Below, one piece after another: positions 49,030-58,700 of a stretch of DNA of 64,000 bases (its first letter is position 1; every line of letters begins with the position of its first letter). The notes beneath the pieces are model-generated. The model did no database searches. It saw nothing but the letters and a program-made list of their open reading frames with translations, and was not told the origin of the DNA. The stretch spans positions 2,122,501-2,186,500 of the forward strand of contig JAINUG010000014.1 of NCBI GenBank assembly GCA_029706075.1. The letters are read 5' to 3'. The DNA comes from Aldrovandia affinis (lineage: Eukaryota > Chordata > Actinopteri > Notacanthiformes > Halosauridae). Position numbers and translations under genes: made by a program.

Positions 49030-49344
49030 TACTGTATACACCCACACCGGGCACACACTATCATTTCAGACAAGGACTATGAAATAAGGACAAATAATAA
49101 AACAAGAAAATCAAAACAAACATTCTACTGGCCACCGCCCCCCCCCACTCCAATTGCCCACCCTCCTCACCTTGATGGCGGTCTCCAGCTGGCCCAGGGC
49201 TATGTAGACACAAGCGCTCACGAAAAGCGTTCGGGACGTGGGCTCCGTGATCTGGGTGAGCTTGGAGAGGGCCCCCTCCCAGTCCCGTGAGTCGACGGCC
49301 TGCACCGCCTCGTCCCACAGACGGATCAGCTCTGTGTAGAGCAT
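36730..49344 (-). CDS. noxa1: NADPH oxidase activator 1 (p67phox family), 15 coding exons
   Basis: Cytosolic activator that, with Rac and an organiser subunit, switches on NOX1-type oxidases. Coding exons (minus, 5' to 3'): 49344-49171, 48810-48728, 48096-47988, 46021-45887, 45567-45460, 45051-44992, 44727-44690, 43351-43214, 43047-42976, 42070-41983, 41296-41187, 40251-40091, 39597-39489, 38469-38346, 36854-36730. Phases agree at every junction if exon 8 regains one base; about 544 residues. Domains: TPRs 1-167, activation segment about 183-223 ([21 protein letters not shown]), central SH3-like about 237-297, Pro-rich about 307-372, PB1 about 374-462 ([13 protein letters not shown]), C-terminal SH3 about 470-525 ([25 protein letters not shown]). 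The SH3 matches NOXA1 better than NCF2, and dpp7 next door supports noxa1. Intron 3 has a GC donor. A possible 5' UTR acceptor (CCCAG/AGCCATG) lies at 49349. Confidence 0.93.
37313..37332. repeat. (CT)n microsatellite
   Basis: Short pure CT run inside noxa1 intron 14. Confidence 0.85.
37720..37900. repeat. Four-copy minisatellite in noxa1 intron 14
   Basis: Units of about 45 bp share 'TATAATGAGCCAGCCTGGTT' and 'CCAGCTCTACAGTGGGAAAG', with progressive divergence to the right. Confidence 0.8.
38706..38925 (-). mobile_element. V-SINE-type tRNA-derived SINE
   Basis: Read on minus: tRNA-like head with box B GCAGGTTCAATTCCCAGG, a central CTTGAGCAATGTACATAACC segment, then the L2-type tail (TGTAAGTCGCTCTGGATAAG, then AGCGTCGGCTAAAT). 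It lies in noxa1 intron 13 and abuts the SINE A copy on its right. Confidence 0.8.
38925..39266 (-). mobile_element. SINE family A, full-length-looking copy
   Basis: On minus it starts GGGGCCTCCCACGTGGTCCA with a tRNA-like box B (CGGGGTTCGATTCCCCGTCC). It has the family body (GGAGTGCCACCGGGGGTGG, GTCGACGGCCTGGCGAGTG, CTCGGAGGAGATGATACTT) and ends with GTAATTGGCTACCAAATTGG. Lies in noxa1 intron 13. Confidence 0.8.
40296..40350 (+). repeat. Short fragment of SINE family A
   Basis: 'GGCGGCAACTGGCTGTCTGC' and the following CGCAGGGGGAGGG match the middle of the family body. Confidence 0.5.
41314..41362. repeat. (ATC)n microsatellite
   Basis: Imperfect CAT/ATC triplets just upstream of the noxa1 exon 11 acceptor on the coding strand (GATGAT). 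Confidence 0.9.
41641..41910 (+). mobile_element. Worn Tc1/mariner transposase fragment
   Basis: The plus strand reads [19 protein letters not shown] then [10 protein letters not shown] and, in another frame, DDNPPCPQS, matching the VMVWG...H.HP...QQDNAPCH region of Tc1 transposases, which holds the second catalytic Asp. Broken in frame; terminal repeats not found. It lies in noxa1 intron 10, about 70 bp from exon 10. Confidence 0.75.
43214..43351 (-). other. noxa1: noxa1 exon 8 with one-base frame break
   Basis: The exon is 138 bp but neighbouring phases require 139. The frame entering from exon 7 reads [19 protein letters not shown] and VFVFSDG; the frame leaving into exon 9 reads [10 protein letters not shown] followed by RGLVPEF. 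The switch falls at the four-C run 43251-43254 (GGGG on the coding strand). Most likely a homopolymer consensus error. Confidence 0.85.
43660..43830 (+). mobile_element. tRNA-derived SINE (another family)
   Basis: Box A-like CACAATGGTTAAAGAAGTGG and box B GGTCGTGGGTTTGGTTCC, then a body ending near 'GTAAGGCGTCCCCAGATGG'. Lies in noxa1 intron 7. No second copy in this window. Confidence 0.6.
46830..47230. other. Possible dead DNA-transposon segment in noxa1 intron 3
   Basis: 'GTAGTGGCCAAAAAGGTGGA' and 'GCTTTTTGGCCAAGAGCTAT' have the flavour of a worn Tc1-like element. Frames are unreadable and termini not paired, so this is weak. Confidence 0.25.
47575..47936 (+). mobile_element. SINE family A copy
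   Basis: Starts GGGGCCTCGGGTGGCGTAAC (tRNA-like), then body segments GGCTCTGGCTGGGAGC and TCTCGGAGGAGGCAGATCA, and ends AATTGGCCACCAAATTGGGA plus GAAAAATG. Lies in noxa1 intron 3, right beside the unusual GC donor (47987). Confidence 0.75.
48174..48213. repeat. (CA)n microsatellite
   Basis: Pure CA run in noxa1 intron 2, about 80 bp upstream of exon 3 on the coding strand. Confidence 0.95.
48935..49027. repeat. (CA)n microsatellite
   Basis: Long CA array with CG interruptions, in noxa1 intron 1. Confidence 0.95.
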
Positions 49345-49348
49345 GGCT

Positions 49349-52300
49349 CTGGGAGGGGAGGGGGCCGGGGTGGGAGACGATGTGGTGAGTGGGGTGGATG
49401 GGGAGCGATGGGGAGATCGGGAGTGTGGGGTGAGGGGTGGATGTGGGTGTGGGGAGGAGAAGGGATGGGGTTGTGGCGTGAGAAGTGGATGGGGGGGGGG
49501 GGGCGGGGTGAGAGGAGTGGATGGGGCGTGGGGGAGTAGATGGAAAGGTGTGGTGGGGCGGAGAGGAGAAAGGAAAGGAATTACACAAGCACACAAAAAC
49601 AACAAGAAGACAAACTTCATGCACAAAACAATACTAATCTTACTGGCTGAGAGAAAACCATTTCACGCAGTGGTAGTTGTTCTGAGAGAAAACAAGAAAT
49701 TGCACAGAGCTTGAAATTCTGGTTTATAACAATGATAACACATCAAGCCAACATCATGCCTCCCATCTAGGCTCACCATTAAATGGAGGGAATACATGCT
49801 TTTAAAAAGCCAGTATGGAATTCCAGGAGAAATGCCACACAATCTCACAACTGCGAGTCACTCCAGGGCTACAGCAGTACACAACTCATTCTGTGTTCTG
49901 ACTGACACTGGACACAAACTAAATATGTTAAATATGTCTCTTCTTGCAGGGTGTTTTAAAGCCTTTAGGTGATACTTACCAAAGTGGCAAGCCCAGAGTA
50001 TCAATCACACGGGGTGTAGAAAGAGAACCTGCAGTCGGAGGTGTCGCAGGTGTTGCCAGGTGATCCTGCGAGCAGTCTGCATGCAGGAAAGTGGAGCTGT
50101 GACTGAGGCAGTGATTGAGCCACACTGAGCTACCAGGAAGTTCCACCAGAATTCCTCAGTAAAGAAAGAGGCGGGGGGGGGGGGGGGCGGGGACAAACCA
50201 GACTGGAATTACACCTGGTGACAGTAATAATAGCATGTACACAATGTCTAGGACAGGGAAAGGGTGTGCTGTGACACCTACTGCGGCAGTCACATAACTT
50301 GGCAAACTCTGTCCAAGGAAGCACTAGAGGGGGAACTTGCTATCAGGAAGCATTCAAAGATTAAAACAAAGTGACCCTTGACCACCTTAAGAAAATATAT
50401 TTAAAAAAACTGAGAGAGGAAGAGGGAAACCAGAAAAGACAGAATAAAAGACAATATTCACTGTAGCCCAGTTTTCAATAGCGGTACCACAGAGGCTCAA
50501 GAATTAGCCACGCTTTCCTGATCGATATTTGTGTTTTCTGATGAGTCCTACATTGTCACGGTTGTGCCTGACACTGTTCACTGTACCTTTACTATTAATG
50601 GTTCTGAAATGTCGGTGGAGTTTTGTACTCTTTCTTGTGAAAACCATTAAAAAGACAGGAGATGCATGGTTCTGGGCTCTGGAAGACACAATGCCTGTAT
50701 TTTATTGAACAGACCAGGGGTGTCTAGTCTTATATGAGAAAGGCTGATGTGCAAGCTTTTCTCCTATCCCAGGATTTAAAACATCTGATAAAAAAATGGA
50801 TGTAACATGTATTAAATTTACCAGTTTCTGTACCTGTAATGGCTATTGCATGTGTATGTAACTGACTGAAAAAATGCCCTGCTCTTTGTAACTTCTGCAA
50901 TATGTTTTTAATTGTTTAGCGCACTGGGACACCTGGTGTGAAGAGGGCTCCATGAAAATAGTTTGAACTGAATTGAAAGTTGAACTGAATTGAAAAATGG
51001 TCAGTAATCAGCAGGGATTTCACTGGTACCTAAAGGGTTCAATGATTTATATACTGATAATACTAATGATACTGATCAGGACCGAGGGGTGCATCTCTGC
51101 ACTAGGAACAAGTTTGTCGACCACGTGCCACTTGGTAGCCCGATTCCACATACGCATTTAACATAAGCCATTTAGCAGATGCTGTTGTTATCACAACCTA
51201 AGCCCTATCAGGGCCATGCTCTACCTACTGAGCCACACAGAACCACATTTGAAAAATTCAACCAGATAAGACATCAGACTTTGTCATATTGCCTTTTCTA
51301 TGGCACCGTGTTCCTCAAATATAAATGCGAGAAGCTCCTCTTCGCCTCAGGATTCTATTAATGATGGACATTCTGTTCTAATAATTTTTAGGTACTAGGT
51401 GGATCCTAACTTTTCATGGAAAGGACAGGTTGAGATGTACACAGAACCCATTTGAAAAATTCAACCAGATAAGGGCCTTGGAGCAAATATTGGGAAAGCA
51501 GGCTGGAGCTGGGGATATTGAGCATAAACATGTGTGGCTAGGGTAATTTTATAATATAATGTCATTTTTTAAATCAAACAAGATGGCAACACAGAACTCA
51601 TTATTTTATGTGGTAATTTAAAAAAGTAACACTTGCAAAATTTCAACTGAATTCATTGCGTTTTAGGGGTTGCTCAAAGCCAGAAAAGTGTTACACTATG
51701 TCACATTATATGCCATAACGAAAAAATACAACACTGTTTGCCCAAAACCTTTTCATCATTTACTGATGTGTGCAGAATCAGTACAGTGCACAAAAACACG
51801 GATTACTTCTGCAGAGCAGCTTTTGAGGCCTTTGAGAATGCCTTTCTGTGCCCCTCAAATACCTGAAGGGGGCACTGGACCTTCTCCTCATCCTTTGTCC
51901 TGGCTTTTGTAGTGAAGGACTGAATAAGCAATACCCCAGTTCTGCATTATCATTGCTAACATTGAGTGATGAAACCTGCTGTTGTACCTTGCAGAATGAT
52001 TCATCCTGCTCCCAGTCAGCAGGGTCAACATCCAGGAATGAGGAAGGAATCCTCTATGCGTGCAAGGCAAAAGTTCATTCTTGAGCAACCTCTAAATATG
52101 ATTAAATTCTCACAAATATTAGCATTACATTTAAGTTACTTTTCCATTAAATGTGACAAAATGGTGGGTTATATCAATTTTAATTCCAAAGTTGTTGTTT
52201 TTTAAACACCCTAGTGTGTGGCCTTGAGGGTTGTAAATAAAATGCAGCTGAATGCCAGCAAGACAGTTTTGTTAAGAGCTATCAACACTCATAAAGTGGT

Positions 52301-52763
52301 TCAATGCACTGCCTCCGAATGAATGATGCTCTGGGTTTTAACACTTGGGGGCAGACAACATACGCGGACAACCACTGATCGACTACCATTGCTCCAATAT
52401 TAAAACGCACAACATGCCCAGTTATGACGACATGGTGCAGTGCATACAATGGCGTTGTTTAGTCGAAAACACAAGTGAAATGCTCAAGCTCACCGAGAAC
52501 CTTGTTTCATGAAATCCTACCATTTTTTAAATAAACTCCTAAGGTAAATTTCTTCAAGCAAATGGCGTTCCAACACTAACACGTTTGTCACAAAATCGGG
52601 ATTTTTCTCCAATCTGGCAACATTGCAGTTCACCACTGCCATGCGCAAAAACGTCCACATGACCGACAAAACTTTGAAATCATATGACTGCACCCTCAAC
52701 ATGTTTATCATTGCACTGTTCCGATCGCCAGGTAGGTAGCTAGCTAGCTACCAATAACATAAC
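49349..52763. other. Divergent spacer between noxa1 and dpp7
   Basis: 3.4 kb separate the two start codons, which point away from each other. No additional gene is seen. A 5' non-coding noxa1 exon is likely here because an acceptor-like CTCCCCTCCCAG precedes the start codon by 4 nt. Holds a SINE fragment (51134-51246) and a G-run at 50173-50187. Near the dpp7 start is a TAGC-rich palindromic stretch (52731-52751). Confidence 0.55.
51134..51246 (-). mobile_element. tRNA-derived SINE, same family as 4417-4566
   Basis: Minus reads GGTTCTGTGTGGCTCAGTAG then GTAGAGCATGGCCCTGATAG, and ends AGCATCTGCTAAATGGC. Head and tail both match the copy at 4417-4566; the middle is shortened. Confidence 0.7.
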
Positions 52764-55700
52764 ATGGCAGTTCTCAGGTTTATTTTGATTTGCTCACTGT
52801 TCTTTTGTTTAAATGGAGAAGCTCGTGGATTTCCTAACCGACCATCTCTACTGAAAAACGTTTCTGACGCTCTTCTGATCCGCTCCCCAGCGGAATTTAA
52901 TTTTGTTTTTAATCAAAGGGAATCAAAGGGTACAGAAAGCGAGGAGCCCGAAAAAGGGGAAACACTAAGGAGAGAGGTGAGAAACGCATAATTGTCCCAC
53001 AAATCTGTAGGCTTTGAAACACTACGTGACGTATTTGTACACTTGCACAAAGACTATTGTTTATGTGTCCGGCTGGCTGTGGCGGAGAACATTGCAGCGC
53101 AGTACATATGGCAACATGTAACTCTGTGCCAGTGGTGGTACTGCGTAGCACTACATTCCAAAGTTGTGTTGTTTATAACTGTGTCAGCTATAAGTTTGTT
53201 AATATAGCTGACCGGAAATCTGTTTATTTTGTATTGTCAGACGACCTTAAAGAAACATGCAATGCCTTTTGTCAACGCTGACCCGGGACACAAGTTTAAA
53301 GAGAAGTATTTCACACAAGTGCTGGATCACTTCAATTATATCAGTATGGGCAATGGCACTTATGACCAGAGGTATTTAATTACAGGTGAGCATCTGACAT
53401 GGGGACATCCTGCATTTGAACTGTTTTTCCTCAGTATCTATTTATTCGAACCAATTAATGCTATGGAAATAAAACACAGCCCAAATCTTCAAAGGTTTAG
53501 TTAATAGCATACACTTTTAAATTACGTTAATTTAAGTCTTCTAACTCATCATTCAAGTTTTTTTGCCTGCCTTTATGACTTTTGGGGAGTTCAGGCCTGG
53601 TATTTTCTTGTTTTCATATCTTCTGTTTTCTGTAGTGTTTTTGTGACAGTTCTCTGTAAAAATCCAAATAAAATTGAAATGAATTAAAATTGAGAGATGG
53701 CTCTGGCCAGGAGTGCCACCGGGGCGGCATTTGGCTGACCGCCCCAGGGAGAGGGGAGGGAAGCCGACAGGAAGTTCGCTGGTCACAGGAGTGGCTCTGT
53801 AGTACTGGAGTTGCGGTCGACAGCCTGGTGAGTGCCGTCTCGGAGGAGACTTCATCATCACCAGTCACAGGGCTATGGCAGCGAACTCACGAACATGAAA
53901 AACAGAGGGTGTAATTGGCTACTAAATTGGGAGAAAATGGGATAAAAGCAGAAACAAAATGTATTACAAAAATATATAATAATTCTGCAATAGTGCATGT
54001 TCAAACATCGTCACCATTGACATTATTTTATATTGTGTGTGTCTATCCCATCCAGATAAGTACTGGAAGAAAGGCCATGGTCCCATATTTTTCTACACCG
54101 GAAATGAGGGGGATGTTTGGGAATTTGCCTCGAACTCTGGGTTTATAACAGAGTTGGCCGCAGAACAGGGCGCGCTGGTGATATTTGCTGAGCACGTAAG
54201 AATATGTCCAGTGTGGTTGGGTGTATCATGTGACCGTCGCAAACAAACAGAACCATAACAGTTTGAATGACTATGCACAGCATAGAGGGCAAAGTGCCTT
54301 AGACCAGTGGTTACGAAAGTCAGTCCTGGGGACCCCCTGGGTGTGCTGGTTTTTGTAGCCAGCCAATCTCTTGATCAATTAATGTTGCTGACAACCATCA
54401 TTTTTTCCTTAAACTCATTTTAAGACAATGTAGGTTTGGCTCATTGCCAATTACTCTGTCATTGAACTCTTAATTTTCCACAAATGGTTTAGTTTCAGTG
54501 ATCAGGTGTCCCCACTTTCAACAATTAGGCCCTCAGTGATTTCACCTGCTAGTCTATAATTGAATCACTTAAAAAAAGGTAACCTCTTACTAAAGAATCA
54601 TGTGTCATACAGCGCATTACAGAAAATGAGAGCATTTGTTGATCTGACTGATTTAAAGTCCTGGGATGTACATATGGGACATTTATTGTTCATAGCATGC
54701 ATAGCTCTTTCTCACATAATATGTCCTTAAAAGAGTAAATCATCCTTTAATAGCAATGAAAAGTGTCTAAGAACAATTAACAGCTACATATAAGTCAGAG
54801 GTTTTAATAATGGTTGGAATGAAAAGCAGCATACACAGTGGGTCCCCAGGACTGAGGTTGGGAATAATCACTGCCTTAGACAGTGAGTGGAGACTGCATG
54901 TGCATCTCTGTGTTAAATTGCCAGTGCATTTTCCAAGTCTGCACAAGTTTAAACAGATACCTCAATTACATACAGTGTGGCTTGCGTTTCATGTATCGTT
55001 GTGACACATGTTGACGCACAACGGCAAAGCGTGTAATCGGAGAGCTGAAATCCTCTAATCTCCCGTGCAGAGGTACTATGGAAAATCGCTCCCGTTTGGC
55101 AAGGATTCCTTTAAGGTCCCGGAGGTGGGACTGCTGACGGTGGAGCAGGCCCTGGCGGACTACGCCGTGATGATTACCGAGCTGAAGCAGCAGCTGGGAG
55201 CCACCGCCTGTCCCGTCATCGTGTTTGGGGGCAGGTAAGGGCGAACCCGAGGAGGGGATTTCTCATTCAGTAAGGTGGAATTGCAGGAACCTGAGGGTTT
55301 TCACAAAGTGTACCAAATAAAGAATAGGTTTATAACTCTATTTATTAAATAATTCTGTTCCCTGCCTTTTAACATGCATTCAAGTGAGACGCCAACTCCG
55401 TGTCATTCTTCATCAATTACAATTATCTTTAATAATGCCTCTGGCAATTCTCTTCAGAAGATTTCTTTTGTGAATTCTTCTGCAATTCTGCCCTGAAGTG
55501 TACCTGAAATATTTCTCCAGTTTAATTCAATTGTAAATATAGGAACTTTGGATTTGCGAACCATTTTTCCTTCAAAATAACAATGGCAATCTCATTAAAT
55601 GGGGTCATCTCTTTGGTTGCACAATGATTCCATTTAATGCTACTGCGAGACTGCAGTTTTATAAGTAAACTTAAAAAACTTCCACTAGATGGCACTATAA

Positions 55701-58700
55701 TGACAGGCACAATGTTTTTTTTTTTTCATTGAAATTTCCAAGATTTATTATTTTTTCCCATTGCAATTCACACTCAAATCCATGCTTAATCAAACGTGTA
55801 CATTTGAGGAGAAAAATTATAAAAGGATTATAAATAAATCTTCAAACCACATCCAATGTCTCATCTCCAAAATGGAGAGTACTGGGGGTGCATGAAAAAA
55901 AAAAAAAAAAAAAAAAAAACACGGAGACAAATGCGGAAAAGAGGCACAGACGGAAGTGGTCATTTTTCAATAGTCAAAAGAATGGAAATAAAATTAAAAT
56001 TAAAACGTTTTTATTATTTCTGTGGGCATGCTACCAAATGCCTCACGGACCATGAGGTTGGGGACCCCTGCTGTAGATGACGTTTCTCCCTGCTGCAGTT
56101 ACGGGGGCATGCTCAGTGTCTACATGAGATTGAGGTACCCCAACATCGTGGCAGGGGCTCTGACCGCCAGCGCTCCAATCCTGTCTACTGCCGGAATCGG
56201 GAATCCGAAGCAGTTTTTCCAGGACGTGACCTCGGTACGTTCAGAGAGCGAGTCGATTTTAAAAAGCAAAGTGACCATCGTTTCCTAAACGCGTCTCTTT
56301 CCTCTTCGACACTGAGGATCGGCCGTCTGTTTTTGTGCAGGATTTTGAACGCTACAGCCCCGCCTGTAGAGATGCGGTACGGGGAGCCTTTCTAGAGCTG
56401 GAAAATCTGGCGCAGAAGGAAGGTGCAGTAGTGACCGTCTCGCCGTCCTGGACATCCATTTCTCTGTGACAATGGCATTTCCTCACCTTTAGTTTATTGA
56501 CTAGCACGCATGTTTTCACAGCATTGCTTTAGTTATTTTATTGCTGACCGTTATTATAGCTGAAGGCTGAAGGATTGGGTTTAGCCAAAAGTATCTAAAG
56601 TTCAAAGTGGTAGAAGAGGATTGATAAGGTCTTTCGCGTTAAGGTCTGTGAGCAAAACCAGAAAGAGCATTTGGAAATTTGCTCAAAGTACATTTCACAC
56701 TGATACTAGAAGGCTTCTTTTTTCCACACAGTTTGCATGTTCGTGGAACTACTCGCCTGGAGTTGTGGTTGAGTCCGAGACTTTAAAGACCAAACTGCAC
56801 AGTGATAGATTCATACAAGATTATGGGCAAATGAGGAGCTAAGATGGAAGAGGGGGAAGAATGGGCCCATTTTAGTCACCATTTTACTGTACTCAGTTAT
56901 GTTGCGGTTATGTTTCTTAGTGTCATGTAATCAGACTTTGCCCCCTTACAGATTATCAGGCTATCCAGACTGGGCTCTCCCTGTGCAAGATGCCAACGAG
57001 TGGCCGGGACATTCACCAGCTCAAGGGGCTCCTGAGGAACGCCTTCACACTGATGGCCATGCTGGACTACCCCTACAGCACCCAGTTCATTGGCAGCATG
57101 CCAGCCAATCCTGTCAAGGTACAGCCGACCCCTGGGGGAACCCCGTTGGACAGTGCCCAGCTGCCGCACGCCTGACCACACCCCCGGACCATTACCCAAG
57201 TGTGGCCGATGGCACGCCTGTCCAGTCACAGCTTGCTGCCAAGGCAACAGCAGGGATGGAGACCGCACTCTTAACGCATAGCAGTTTGAGCCATGCCAGG
57301 TTTTATGAGTAGCAGCTTAGTGCACTGGGCAGAAGCTGCCCATTGGTGGTGTGCTACCCTGCTTCAGTGATTACTATGCATTGGGACTGCTATGGATATC
57401 CGGTGTGGTTTAGTGCCAGAACGTTGAACGATTAAATGCTATGGTGTGGCACTTCTGTCGTATCTTTAATCTAGCTGGACACCAATAATTGTACACATGC
57501 AATACAGTCTCCACTGCTGGGATTCTTGGCTTACAAAACAGTTGTGTGGGATTGCATGTAATTGGAAGCATATCAGAATATGTTGTACATGTATGTAGCA
57601 CCCAGCTGGTTACTTTAGCTGTCCAATCAGTCAATTGAAATTACATTTGCAATTAAATTAATAATTCATTACAATTACCTAGTTATACCTAAACCTAGCC
57701 AGCAAGTTGGTTACGATAAATCTTTTGTCCACAGTTGCATCCTGTGAGGCTCTTCTTTTTTCACACTAATTTTAAAATTATAAAAGCAGTTAAATATAAT
57801 TATAAGTTAAGTATAACTTTAAGCAAATGAAAATGAATTCAAATTAATTTTAATTAGCACAATACTTTTTTAATTAACACTTCTGGGATGAACTTGGTAG
57901 TCAATATATATGTCAATATAATATAATCAATATAAATGTATTATCAATCTCTAGATCTCACACTTTAGTATTGATGATAATGCCATGTTAACTCAAAATA
58001 CAGGAGTAAGTGTACCTCCCTCTGTGTTCCTGTAGGTGGCGTGTGACACCATGTTAAGTGGGGCTGATCTACTGCCTGCACTCAGAGACACTGTAGGTAA
58101 GTAGCAGCACTGCCTTGCGCTTGGGATTTCCATGACAACTGTGAGTGATGGGCATGTGAGGCTCCGTGAACCGTGTAATCGGTGGAGCTGTTGTCATGCT
58201 ACTGCATGAATAAATCAATGTTTCTAACTAATCAGTTGAGCAATGCATTTTTGATTTGTTAAAAATCAGTTGGGTGACTATCAGCCCCGCCTCTTCCTGG
58301 GGTTAAATTATTTTCTTGGGAACTGATTTTTGACCCCAAACGTTTTTCCTCTTTCTCCTAATGAGGATTGTTCAGTTGTATTTGTAGGCCCGTTGCTTCA
58401 ATGCAACGCTTTTATGGGGTTTGTGAAGCCTCGCTTATCACTCACTAATGACTACAGAACAACAGAACAATCAGCTCCCCTTCACTCCAGCACAAACAGG
58501 TCGAGTGTAGATGTGCCAGGCGAGGCAATGGCGCACGGGGGGTCCGATTTGACTCTCCGCAGTGTCTGTCCCGAGATGGACAGGGTGCAGGCGCAGTGGT
58601 CCACCAGGGGTAGGGGCAGCATGCCCGCGCGCTCCCACTTCCTGTCCCGGCTGGCGTAGGCGAACACCCCCCTGTTCTTGGTCCTGGAGCGCAGGGAGCC

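Noticed and set aside
53390-53505. Read-through extension of dpp7 exon 2 as coding
   Set aside because: A good donor at 53386 and phase agreement with exon 3 show this is intron.
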